From: Phenylobacterium aquaticum
GTDB taxonomy: Bacteria > Pseudomonadota > Alphaproteobacteria > Caulobacterales > Caulobacteraceae
DNA length: 64,000 bases
Assembly: GCF_022695515.1 (NCBI RefSeq)
Contig: NZ_JALDPT010000028.1
Coordinates: forward strand, 1 to 64,000
Reading direction: 5' to 3'
Position numbers and translations under genes: made by a program. Of the stretch, positions 16,987 to 25,333 are shown piece after piece. The notes under the pieces were generated by a model. That model saw only the letters and a list, made by a program, of their open reading frames with translations. It did no database searches and was not told the DNA's origin. The first letter of the stretch is position 1, and each line of letters opens with the position of its first letter.

Positions 16987-18663
16987 ATGTCCAATGCAGC
17001 GCTCTATCTCCACCCTGATGGCTACAACACCCGGACCCAGGCCCTCATGGGCCGGCACTCGGCGGGCGAGAGCTTCCTGAGGGGCTATCTGCGCCACGCA
17101 GACATCGACCATCACTACTTCTGGAACGCCGCCGGTCGGCCGCATCAGGAGCTGCTCGACCTGGTCCAGGGCATCGAGCCCCTGGTCAAGCCCCAGACCT
17201 GGATCGGCCGGACCCATCGCCGCGGCCTCGCCAATCCCGGAGTTCTGAACCTGCCAGTCCCCGAGATCGGCAACGAAGCCTGGCACCGCTGGCCGCTCGG
17301 CCCGCGCACCTATTCGATCTGCGGAATCACCCACACCACCGCGACCGCACGCGCCATGCAGGCGGTGGGCCAGGTGATCACCTCGCCGACCGAGGCCTGG
17401 GACGCCCTGATCTGCACCTCCCACGCGGTCCGGGCGAGCGTCGAGACCGAGCTCGAGGCCATTCGCGACTATCACGCCTGGCAGTTCGGCCCCCGCCAGC
17501 GCCCGGAGGCGCAGCGCGCGACGATTCCGCTCGGCGTGAACGCCGGCGACTTCGCCACCGACCCGGCCCAGCGCAAGGCCTGGCGTGAAAAGCTGAACAT
17601 CCCCGAGGATGGCGTCGTCGCCCTCTATGTCGGGCGCTTCAATCCGCACAGCAAGATGAACCCGGCCCTGATGGCCATCGCCCTGGAGCGCGCCTGTCAA
17701 CAGACCGGCAAGACCATCTATTGGGTCGCCTCAGGCTGGGGCGATGACGCCCTGATCAAGGGCGGGTTCCACGACCAGATCCGCGCCCTGTGTCCCTCCG
17801 TCGAATATCGCGAGGTCGATGGCCGCCCGGCCGACACCCGCTTCTCGATCTGGTCGGTCGCCGACTTCTTCATCAGCTTCTCCGACAATATCCAGGAGAC
17901 CTTCGGCCTGACCCCGGTCGAGGCGATGGCGGCGGGCCTGCCCTGCGTCGTCACCGACTGGGACGGATACCGCGACACGGTCCGCGACGACCTGGACGGG
18001 TTCCGTATCGCGACCTATTCGCCCCGGCCCGGCACGGGCCAGGACCTGTCCTACGCCATGGCCAACAACTGGATCGAATATGGAGCCTATGTCGCCGCCG
18101 CGGCCCAGCTGACGGCGATCGATCTGGACGCCGCGGCCAAGGCCATTTCCGCCCTGGTCGAGAACCCCGAGCTGCGCCGCACCATGGGCGAACGGGCCAA
18201 GGTTCAGGCCTTCGAGGTGTTCGACTGGTCGAAGATCATTCCGCAGTACCAGGCGCTTTGGGGGGAGCTCCAGGCGCGCCGCCTCTCCGCGCCGGCCACG
18301 ATCCCGCCGCCGCGCAACCTCGCGGAAAATCCGTGGCACCTCGACCCGTTCCGCCTGTTCGCCAGCTATCCGACCGAATATCTGTCCTCCACCACCATGG
18401 TGGCCTGGACCCCGAGCCTTACGGTCCAGGCGGCCCAGGCCATCCTGGATTCGCCCCTGGCCCGCCTCGGCCGGGTCAATTTCCCCAATGCGGAAGAGGT
18501 CGGGCGCATGCTCGCGCTCCTCGCGGCCAAGCCCCACATGTCGGCGGGGGATCTGGCCAAGGCCTTCCCCTCAGACCGGCAGCCCTTCATCGAGCGCGCA
18601 GTCCTCTGGCTCGCCAAGTTCGGCGTGGTCTGCATCCATGGACATGGGGGAAATCTGCCCTGA
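16987..18663 (+). CDS. Glycosyltransferase family 4
   Basis: A 558-residue GT-B enzyme. VVALYVGRFNPHSKMNPALM (about 205-224) starts the C-terminal donor domain, and SDNIQETFGLTPVEAMAAG (about 299-317) is the EX7E-type donor site. About 120 extra residues follow the GT domain and look like a small helical domain. The ATG at 16987 (MSNAALYLHPDGY) is preferred over a TTG at 16951 that lies too close to the terminator. Its place behind the RTX gene suggests O-antigen or S-layer-anchoring LPS synthesis. Confidence 0.85.
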   Translation: MSNAALYLHPDGYNTRTQALMGRHSAGESFLRGYLRHADIDHHYFWNAAGRPHQELLDLVQGIEPLVKPQTWIGRTHRRGLANPGVLNLPVPEIGNEAWHRWPLGPRTYSICGITHTTATARAMQAVGQVITSPTEAWDALICTSHAVRASVETELEAIRDYHAWQFGPRQRPEAQRATIPLGVNAGDFATDPAQRKAWREKLNIPEDGVVALYVGRFNPHSKMNPALMAIALERACQQTGKTIYWVASGWGDDALIKGGFHDQIRALCPSVEYREVDGRPADTRFSIWSVADFFISFSDNIQETFGLTPVEAMAAGLPCVVTDWDGYRDTVRDDLDGFRIATYSPRPGTGQDLSYAMANNWIEYGAYVAAAAQLTAIDLDAAAKAISALVENPELRRTMGERAKVQAFEVFDWSKIIPQYQALWGELQARRLSAPATIPPPRNLAENPWHLDPFRLFASYPTEYLSSTTMVAWTPSLTVQAAQAILDSPLARLGRVNFPNAEEVGRMLALLAAKPHMSAGDLAKAFPSDRQPFIERAVLWLAKFGVVCIHGHGGNLP

Positions 18664-18695
18664 GCGTCTGGCAGAAACAACGCTGCAGCTAAAGA

Positions 18696-18727
18696 CCGGG
18701 CTGCAACCCGCAGAGATTGCAGCCCGG
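18696..18727. repeat. 11-bp perfect inverted repeat between convergent genes
   Basis: CCGGGCTGCAA (18696-18706) and TTGCAGCCCGG (18717-18727) flank a 10-base loop. No clear T-run follows on the plus strand; on the minus strand TCTTT follows. It could act as a weak two-way terminator between the glycosyltransferase and the sulfotransferase. Confidence 0.5.
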
Positions 18728-18857
18728 CCAAAGCGACACAGCCATGGAGAGCTAGGCTGACAAGCGACTGTAACTCAATCCTTAGCCTCGGGAAAGGGAT
18801 CAAGCCGCCTGAAGTCGCCCAAAATGCGAAAATGCGGACGCCCCCAGGACGCGCGGC

Positions 18858-19598
18858 TCAGACCGCCGGGTCCTCCGGCGACCAGCCCGTCAAAGCCTTG
18901 AGCCTTGCCGCGTCGCGGTCGTAGAGCCTTCGCAGATAGGCGACGTCCTCCGGCGTCAGGCCGGCGAATTCGCGGCCCACGTGAATCCGGCGCGACCTCA
19001 CGGCGGGCGGGGCCGGCGCGCCTAGGAAGCCGGCGATCCGACCCAGGACGCTTGCCGGCTCCGACTGCAGGGCCTCCGCGCCCACGGTGAGCACCTGGTT
19101 CCGCGGAAACAGGCTGAAAAGCCGCTCAACCTGCTCGCCGTAGAACCCTCGCTCCACATAGGAGAACTCGCGGTGATGGCCCCAGGGCTCGCCCTCGAAC
19201 AGCCTTTGCCGGCCCTCGCGGATGCACCAGCTGAAAGCCTGGGTCTCCGCCCCGCGGGCGAACTCCATGCGCCAATGGGACCAGGCCCGCTCCACCGGGT
19301 CCCGCAGCATCAAGATCAGCCGCATCTGGGGGTTATAGGCCTTGATGCGCTCCAGGCTCCGCGGCCAGTAGACATAGATCGGGGTGGCCTCGCCCTTCAG
19401 ACCGGGCGCCTCGGCGTCGAACTGGGCGTGATAGGCGCCGTAGTCCGGGGCGGACCAATCCACGCTCTCGTCGTCGAAGAAGTGGACCTCCTTGGTCCGC
19501 GACAGGCTCAGGCCCGGCATGTCGCCCATATAGTCGAACAGGGCGGTGGTCCCGGCCTTCTGGGCGCCGATGACGATGAATTGGACCAGGGGCTTCAA
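18858..19598 (-). CDS. Sulfotransferase domain protein
   Basis: A 246-residue PAPS-dependent sulfotransferase. The 5'-phosphosulfate loop GAQKAGTTALFDYM is at about residues 11-24. KEVHFFDD follows, and the 3'-phosphate motif MLRDPVERAWSHW is at about 101-113. TTG starts are used: the TTG at 19598 lies 6 bases after AAGG, while the TTG at 19604 touches it, so 19598 is preferred. It is a different subtype from the sulfotransferase at 4958-5959. It is divergent from the CDP-sugar operon and probably sulfates a surface glycan. Confidence 0.85.
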   Translation of the reverse strand: MKPLVQFIVIGAQKAGTTALFDYMGDMPGLSLSRTKEVHFFDDESVDWSAPDYGAYHAQFDAEAPGLKGEATPIYVYWPRSLERIKAYNPQMRLILMLRDPVERAWSHWRMEFARGAETQAFSWCIREGRQRLFEGEPWGHHREFSYVERGFYGEQVERLFSLFPRNQVLTVGAEALQSEPASVLGRIAGFLGAPAPPAVRSRRIHVGREFAGLTPEDVAYLRRLYDRDAARLKALTGWSPEDPAV

Positions 19599-19730
19599 GA
19601 GCAACCTTACCGGGCTGGGAAACGATCAGCGGCTGGATACGCCTTCATGGCGCGCCCGACACGCGATAATAGTGGACCGCGTCCGCGAAACGGGGCTGGA
19701 AGGTTCCGTCGCGCCAGTCTGGGGTCGGAA

Positions 19731-19787
19731 ATGAACGCCATCAAAGCCCGCGCCCTGTGCGCCCGCCCCGCCGGCGGCCCGCGATGA
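19731..19787 (+). CDS. Possible 18-residue upstream ORF before rfbF
   Basis: ATG at 19731 opens 18 codons (MNAIKARALCARPAGGPR) that stop at 19785-19787, overlapping the rfbF ATG as ATGA. rfbF has no good ribosome binding site of its own, whereas GGGTCGGAA precedes this small ORF. It may exist only to deliver ribosomes to rfbF by reinitiation. Coding status is uncertain. Confidence 0.35.
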   Translation: MNAIKARALCARPAGGPR

Positions 19788-20557
19788 AGGCGGTCATACT
19801 GGCGGGCGGTCTCGGCACCCGCATCTCCGAGGAAAGCCACCTCAAGCCCAAGCCCATGATCGAGATCGGCGGCCGGCCGATCCTGTGGCACATCATGAAG
19901 CTGTTCTCCCACTACGGGTGCGACGAGTTCATCATCTGCCTCGGCTACCGCGGCTATGTGATCAAGGAGTACTTCGCCAATTATCGGCTGCACAATTCCG
20001 ACCTGACGGTCGATCTGGGCCGGGGCGAGATCGAATATCACGCCACCCGCCACGAGCCGTGGAAGGTCACCCTGATCGAGACCGGCGCCGACACCATGAC
20101 GGGGGGGCGCTTGAAGCGGGTCGCCGCCTATCTGCCCCCCGGCGAGCCCTTCTTCATGACCTATGGCGACGGCGTCGCCGATGTCGATCTTGAAGCCCTG
20201 CTGGCCTTCCACCGCGGCCATGGCCGTCAGGCCACCGTCACCGCCGTGGCGCCGCCGGCCCGGTATGGCGCCCTGGAGGTTCAGGACGGCGCCGTGCGCC
20301 GCTTCGTCGAAAAGCCCCCGGGCGACGAGGGCGTCATCAATGGCGGCTTCTTTGTGCTGCAGCCCGAGGTGATTTCGCGCATCTCCGGCGACGAGATGCC
20401 GTGGGAGCTGGAGCCCCTGCAGGGCCTGGCCCGCGACGGCGAGCTGATGGCCTATCACCACACCGGCTTCTGGACCGGCATGGACACCCTGCGCGACAAG
20501 AACCATCTGGAGGCGCTCTGGGCCGCGGGTCAGGCGCCTTGGCGGGTCTGGACATGA
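19784..20557 (+). CDS. rfbF: Glucose-1-phosphate cytidylyltransferase
   Basis: Makes CDP-glucose from glucose-1-phosphate and CTP, the first step of CDP-deoxysugar synthesis. Its 257 residues match the usual length of the family. Visible motifs are AGGLGTRISEES (residues 7-18), KPKPMIEIGGRPILWH, the metal-site YGDGVADVD, and FVEKP. The ATG at 19784 gives the standard N-terminus MKAVILAGG. It is the first main gene of a chain of overlapping genes to 25333. Confidence 0.95.
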   Translation: MKAVILAGGLGTRISEESHLKPKPMIEIGGRPILWHIMKLFSHYGCDEFIICLGYRGYVIKEYFANYRLHNSDLTVDLGRGEIEYHATRHEPWKVTLIETGADTMTGGRLKRVAAYLPPGEPFFMTYGDGVADVDLEALLAFHRGHGRQATVTAVAPPARYGALEVQDGAVRRFVEKPPGDEGVINGGFFVLQPEVISRISGDEMPWELEPLQGLARDGELMAYHHTGFWTGMDTLRDKNHLEALWAAGQAPWRVWT

Positions 20558-21614
20558 GCCGTCCCGACCCGGCCTTCTGGGCGGGCAAGCGGGTGCTCCT
20601 GACCGGTCACACGGGGTTCAAGGGGGGCTGGGCGGCGATCTGGCTGGCCGCCCTGGGCGCCCGGGTCACCGGCCTGGCCCTGGCCCCGGACCAGACCCCG
20701 GCCCTCTACGACCTGGCCGGGATCGAGGGCCTGGTCCGCTCACGGATCGTCGACCTGCGCGCCGCCGACGCCGTCGAAGAGGCCCTGTCGGGCGAGACCT
20801 TCGACCTGGTGCTGCACATGGCCGCCCAGCCGATCGTCCGCGCGGCGATCGAAGATCCCGTCGGGACCTTCGCCTCCAACATCATGGGCACGGCCCATCT
20901 GCTGCAGGCCCTGCGCGCCCAGCCGGCGCTCCAGGCCTGCCTGGTGGTGACCTCGGACAAGGTCTACGCCAACGCCGAGACCGGCCACGCCTTCGCCGAG
21001 GACGATCCCCTGGGGGGCAAGGATCCCTATTCCGCCTCGAAGGCGGCCGCCGAGATCGTCGTCCAGAGCTTCGCGCGCAGCTTCTATGACCGGCCGGGGT
21101 TCCCCTGGCCACCGCCCGGGGCGGGAACGTCATCGGCGGCGGGGACTTCTCCCGCGATCGCCTGGTGGCCGACATCGTGCGCGCCGGCCAGGCCCAGGGC
21201 GAGACCGTGCTGCGCCATCCGGAGGCGACCCGCCCCTGGCAGCACGTGCTCGACTGCGTGGCGGGCTATCTCGTCTATCTGGAGCATCTGGCGGTCGATC
21301 CGGCGACGCCGCGGGCGCTCAATTTCGGGCCCCGGCCCGGCGGGGCGGCGGTGACGGTCGGCGACCTCGCCACCCGGGCGCTGGCCGCGCTTGGCGCCCG
21401 TCCCTGGCGCCACGAACCCGATCCCGCCTCCATCGAGGCGAAGACGCTTGGGATCGACGCCAGCCTAGCCCGCCGGGCGCTGGGCTTTGAAAGCCGGCTG
21501 GACGCGCCTGACGCGGTGGACTGGACCATGGACTGGTATCGCCGCCAGGCCGAGGGCGAGGCGGCGCTCGGCTTGTGCCGCGAACAGATTGCGCGCTACG
21601 GGGCCCTGGCATGA
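20554..21614 (+). pseudogene. rfbG: CDP-glucose 4,6-dehydratase, frameshifted at 21102-21105
   Basis: Converts CDP-glucose to CDP-4-keto-6-deoxyglucose. The first part has GHTGFKGGW (NAD-binding), VVTSDKVY and the catalytic YSASK. The second part continues in another frame from LATARGGNVIGGGDFS to the end. Restoring one C in the CCCC run at 21102-21105 joins them into 353 residues, close to the family length. ATG overlaps the rfbF stop (ATGA), and the stop overlaps the next start (ATGA). The pathway would not work without it, so a consensus error is likely. Confidence 0.9.
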
Positions 21615-22849
21615 CCCAGCCCGCCTGTCGCTTCTGCCGCGCGCCCCTGACCCAGCTGTTCCTGGACCTGGGCGAGCAGCCCCTGGCCAACAGCTATCTC
21701 ACCCGGGCCCAGCTGGAGGCCAGGACGGAGCGCGCCTATCCGCTGAAGACCTGGGTGTGCGGCGCCTGCTTCCTGGTCCAGGCCGAGGACCCGGTGGCCG
21801 CCGACCAGATCTTCGACGAGGGCTATGCCTATTTCTCCTCCTATTCGGAGAGCTGGGTCGCCCACGCCAAGCGATACGCTGAGGCCATGATCGCCCGCTT
21901 CGGCCTGGGGGCCCGGTCCCTGGTGATCGAGGTGGCCAGCAATGACGGCTACCTGCTGCAGCACTTCAAGGCGGCGGGCGTGCCGGTGCTGGGGATCGAG
22001 CCGACCGCCAACACCGCCGAGGCCGCGGTGGCCCGCGGCGTGGCGACCGAGGTCTGTTTCTTCAACGCCGCCACCGGGCGGGCGCTTGCGGCCCGCGGCG
22101 TCGCCGCCGACCTGATGGCGGGCAACAACGTCCTGGCCCACGTGCCGGACATCGGCGACTTCGTGGCCGGCTTCCCCCTGGTCCTGAAGCCGCAGGGCGT
22201 CCTGACCTTCGAGTTTCCGCACCTCCTGAACCTGATCGAGCAGGTCCAGTTCGACACCATCTATCACGAGCACTTCAGCTATCTGTCGCTGCTGGCGGTG
22301 GAGACGGTGCTGCGGGCCAACGGCCTGCGGCCCTTCGATGTCGAGCTGCTGCCCACCCATGGCGGCTCGCTGCGGCTGTTCTGCGCGCGGGCCGAGTCCG
22401 ACCACGCCGAGACGGGGGCGCTGGCCGATCTTCGCGCCCGCGAACACGCCGCCGGCCTCGACCGCCTGGAGACCTATGGCGGCTTCACCGCCCGGGTGGA
22501 GGCCGTGCGCCGCGACTTCCTGGCCTTCCTCGCCAGGGCCAAGGCCGAGGGCAAGAGCGTGGCCGCCTATGGGGCTGCAGCCAAGGGCAACACCTTCCTG
22601 AACTACTGCGGCGTGTCGGCGGCCGACATCGTGGCGGCCTTCGACGCCAATCCCCACAAGCAGGACCGCTTCCTGCCCGGCAGCCACATCCCCGTCTACG
22701 CCCCGGCGAAGGTGGCCGAGATCCGCCCGGACTATCTGGTCATCCTGCCCTGGAACCTGAAGGACGAGATCATGGGCCAGCTCGCCCTCATCAAGGACTG
22801 GGGCGGCCGGTTCGTCATCGCCGCGCCCGAGACGCGGGTGGTGGGCTGA
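21611..22849 (+). CDS. Sugar C-methyltransferase (TylC3/NovU-like)
   Basis: A 412-residue class I SAM-dependent methyltransferase with the three-part build of sugar 3-C-methyltransferases. It has an N-terminal zinc-binding part (CRFC near 7-10, CGAC near 50), a SAM fold with VIEVASNDGYLLQHF (about 103-117) and GNNVLAHVPDI, and a C-terminal domain with YGAAAKGNTFLNYCG. The family acts on 4-keto-6-deoxy nucleotide sugars, matching the product of rfbG. It overlaps both neighbours. The methylated carbon is inferred from the family. Confidence 0.88.
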   Translation: MTQPACRFCRAPLTQLFLDLGEQPLANSYLTRAQLEARTERAYPLKTWVCGACFLVQAEDPVAADQIFDEGYAYFSSYSESWVAHAKRYAEAMIARFGLGARSLVIEVASNDGYLLQHFKAAGVPVLGIEPTANTAEAAVARGVATEVCFFNAATGRALAARGVAADLMAGNNVLAHVPDIGDFVAGFPLVLKPQGVLTFEFPHLLNLIEQVQFDTIYHEHFSYLSLLAVETVLRANGLRPFDVELLPTHGGSLRLFCARAESDHAETGALADLRAREHAAGLDRLETYGGFTARVEAVRRDFLAFLARAKAEGKSVAAYGAAAKGNTFLNYCGVSAADIVAAFDANPHKQDRFLPGSHIPVYAPAKVAEIRPDYLVILPWNLKDEIMGQLALIKDWGGRFVIAAPETRVVG

Positions 22850-23376
22850 TGCGGTTCGCGCCCACCGCGATCGCCGGCGTCACCCTGGTCGAGCTCGATC
22901 CGGCGACGGATGACCGGGGCGCGTTCGTGCGGTTGCACTGCCCGAACGAATTCGCCGCCGCAGGCCATCCTTTCGTTCCGGCCCAGACCAGCCTGTCGCG
23001 CAACACCCGCGCCCATACGCTAAGAGGCCTGCACTATCAGGCGGCCCCCTGGGCGGAGACCAAGCTGGTGCGGGTCACTCGCGGGCGGGTCTTCGACGTG
23101 GCGGTGGACCTGCGCCCCGACAGCCCCACCTATCGGCGCTGGACGGCGGCCGAGCTGTCGGCGGACAACGGCCGCGCCCTGCTGATCGGGGCCGGCATGG
23201 CGCATGGCTTCCTGACCCTCGAGGACGACACCGACGTCCTCTATCAGATCGACCGCATCTTCGAGCCCGGCCATGACCGCGGCGCGCGCTGGGACGATCC
23301 GGCCTTCGGCATCTCCTGGCCGGCGAAGCCGCTGGTCATTTCCGAGCGGGATGCGACCTATCCCGAACAGGCCTAG
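22849..23376 (+). CDS. dTDP-4-dehydrorhamnose 3,5-epimerase family protein
   Basis: A 175-residue RmlC/RfbC-type cupin. It has the conserved TLRGLHYQ, FDVAVDLRPDSPTY, and GMAHGFLTLEDD motifs and a C-terminal PAKPLVISERDATYP. It probably epimerises C3 and/or C5 of the CDP-4-keto sugar made by its neighbours, not a dTDP sugar, since the operon is CDP-based. Its ATG shares one base with the methyltransferase stop (TGATG). Confidence 0.9.
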   Translation: MRFAPTAIAGVTLVELDPATDDRGAFVRLHCPNEFAAAGHPFVPAQTSLSRNTRAHTLRGLHYQAAPWAETKLVRVTRGRVFDVAVDLRPDSPTYRRWTAAELSADNGRALLIGAGMAHGFLTLEDDTDVLYQIDRIFEPGHDRGARWDDPAFGISWPAKPLVISERDATYPEQA

Positions 23377-23388
23377 GCTGAGCGCCCC

Positions 23389-23880
23389 ATGCTGAAGATC
23401 GATCCCACCGCCCGCATCTCGCCGCTCGCCGACATCGAACAGTCCGTGCGCGGCACCCTGATCCAGATCGGGGCGCGGTCGATGATCGACTCCTTCGTGA
23501 AGATCAAGCCGGCCGGCGGCGCGGGCGAGGTGATCATCGGCGAGGACGTGGCCATCAATTCCGGATGCGTGATCTATACGGGCAACGGGGTGCGGATCGG
23601 GCACGCCTCCATGCTGGCCGCCAATTGCACCCTCGCCCCGACCAATCACGCCTTCGAGGACGTCACCCGACGCATCCGCGACCAGGGCTTCCAGCCCAGC
23701 CGGGGCGGCATCGTGATCGGCCAGGACGTCTGGCTGGGCGCCAATGTGGTGGTGCTGGACGGGGCGGTCATCGGCGATGGCTGCGTGGTCGCCGCCGGGT
23801 CCGTGGTCCGCGGGGAGTTGGAGCCCTATTCGATCTATGCCGGCGCCCCGGCCAAGCGCCTGGGACCGCGCGGCGGATGA
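23389..23880 (+). CDS. Hexapeptide-repeat acyltransferase (WbbJ/LbH type)
   Basis: A 163-residue left-handed beta-helix acyltransferase, probably an O-acetyltransferase acting on the sugar or glycan of this operon. Hexapeptide turns are seen in EVIIGEDVAINSGC and GVRIGHASMLAANC. The catalytic His lies in TNHAFED, and the C-terminus shows VIGDGCVVAAGSVVRGE and AGAPAKRLG. It starts 12 bases after the epimerase stop and overlaps the next gene (ATGA). Confidence 0.88.
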   Translation: MLKIDPTARISPLADIEQSVRGTLIQIGARSMIDSFVKIKPAGGAGEVIIGEDVAINSGCVIYTGNGVRIGHASMLAANCTLAPTNHAFEDVTRRIRDQGFQPSRGGIVIGQDVWLGANVVVLDGAVIGDGCVVAAGSVVRGELEPYSIYAGAPAKRLGPRGG

Positions 23881-24683
23881 CGCTCGCCACCGTCATCGGG
23901 GCCCAGGGCTTCGTGGGCGGCCGCCTGGTCGAGCGGCTGACGGCGGACGGCGCGCAGGTCTATGCGCCGGCCAGGGGCGATCCCGACCTGTTCGCCCGGC
24001 CGCTGGGGCGGGTGATCTACTGCGCGGGCCTGACCGCCGACTATATCCAGCGGCCCTTCGACACCGTGGCCGCCCATGTCGAGCTGGTCAGCCGGCTGGC
24101 CCGCGATGCGGACTTCGAGCGCTTCGTCTATCTGTCGTCCATCCGGCTCTATGACAGCGGCGGCGCGGATGTGGGCCGCGAGACCGCGCCCCTGTCGCTC
24201 GCCGTCGACAATCCCCGCAGCCTCTATGACCTCTCCAAGGCGCTCGGCGAGACCCTGACCCTGACCCAGATGGGTGGGCGGGGAACCGTGGCGCGGCTGG
24301 CCAATGTCTATGACGTGCGGCCCGGCGATCCGGGGTTCCTGGCCGAGTGGCTGGCCCGCGCCGCCCTGGCGCGGGAGATCGAGCTCGACTCCACCCCGTC
24401 CGTGGCGCGCGACTACATCCATGTCGACGACGTCGCCCGGGCCCTGATCCGCATCGCCGAGGCCGGGGAGGGCGTGATCAATGTCGCCAGCGGGGAGCTG
24501 GTCAGCAACGCCCGGATCGCCGCCTGTTTCGAGGCCGCGGGCTGGCGGATCGGCTTTCGCCGGACCGAGGCCGTTCCGCCGCCGCCCAGGGTCGAGATCG
24601 ACCGCCTGCACGCGCTGGGGATCCGGCCGCGCGGCGTCCTCGATTTTGTCGCCGCCTATCTCGCCGAATTGAGCCGCCGATGA
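23877..24683 (+). CDS. NAD-dependent epimerase/reductase
   Basis: A 268-residue short-chain dehydrogenase/epimerase. It has N-terminal VIGAQGFVGGRLVERL (Rossmann glycine loop), VYLSSIRLYD, catalytic YDLSK, and RDYIHVDDVARAL. It is a plausible 4-ketoreductase that finishes the CDP-sugar, since no other reductase is in the operon. Start and stop both overlap neighbours as ATGA. Confidence 0.85.
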   Translation: MTLATVIGAQGFVGGRLVERLTADGAQVYAPARGDPDLFARPLGRVIYCAGLTADYIQRPFDTVAAHVELVSRLARDADFERFVYLSSIRLYDSGGADVGRETAPLSLAVDNPRSLYDLSKALGETLTLTQMGGRGTVARLANVYDVRPGDPGFLAEWLARAALAREIELDSTPSVARDYIHVDDVARALIRIAEAGEGVINVASGELVSNARIAACFEAAGWRIGFRRTEAVPPPPRVEIDRLHALGIRPRGVLDFVAAYLAELSRR

Positions 24684-25333
24684 AGCTGATCGACCACAGC
24701 CCCGCCAGCCTGGCGGACTACACCGCCGCCCAGGTCGCCGCCGTGGTCCCCGACGGCAGCCGCGACGCCATGGCCGCCGTGATCGGCCGGCACATCGACG
24801 AGGCCCTGGCGCGGGTCGGCCACTGCATCGACCGGGTGGCCATGTGGCGGGCCGGGGAGTTCAATTATCTGCACTCCTCGCAGTACTGCATCTATCTGTA
24901 TTATCTGGCGAATACGATCTGGAAGCAGGAGCGGGACGCCGGCGCGGCGACGCGGCTGTTCCTGTTGAACAAGGCGCTCAACGCCATCGACCTGTTCTAC
25001 GAGATCGAGATGCCGAAGGTGTTCTTCATCGGCCACAGCGTCGGCATCGTGCTCGCCAAGGCGACCTATGGCGAACATCTGGTGCTCTATCAGAACTCCA
25101 CCGTCGGCCGGCACCGGACCGATATCCCGGTCGTGGGCGAGGGCGTGATCATCTATCCGAACAGCGCGGTGATCGGGCGGTCACGGGTGGGCGACGGGGC
25201 GGTGCTCTCGCAAGGGTCGCGGGTCGTCAACGCCGAGGTGCCGGCGGGCGCCATGGCCTTTCCCGGCGAGAACGGGGGCCTGACCTTCCGCCCCGCCCCC
25301 AGCGACCTGTTGTCGGACTATTTCCGGCTCTAG
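24680..25333 (+). CDS. Serine acetyltransferase-like hexapeptide protein
   Basis: A 217-residue CysE-like acyltransferase. The N-terminal 120 residues are helical. The C-terminal beta-helix has IGHSVGIVLAKATYGEHLVL, STVGRHR, GVIIYPNSAVIGRSRVGDG and SQGSRVVNAEVPAGAMAFPG. It is the second acyltransferase of the operon and the last gene. A glycan O-acetyltransferase is likelier than cysteine synthesis given the neighbours. It is convergent with the GT41 gene (4-base overlap). Confidence 0.82.
   Translation: MKLIDHSPASLADYTAAQVAAVVPDGSRDAMAAVIGRHIDEALARVGHCIDRVAMWRAGEFNYLHSSQYCIYLYYLANTIWKQERDAGAATRLFLLNKALNAIDLFYEIEMPKVFFIGHSVGIVLAKATYGEHLVLYQNSTVGRHRTDIPVVGEGVIIYPNSAVIGRSRVGDGAVLSQGSRVVNAEVPAGAMAFPGENGGLTFRPAPSDLLSDYFRL

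Noticed and set aside
14650..17700. A 1016-residue minus-strand frame covering the RTX gene
   Set aside because: Its Val/Asp/Arg repeats are the reverse complement of the GNDTI repeats. The plus-strand gene has a ribosome binding site, secretion signal and terminator.
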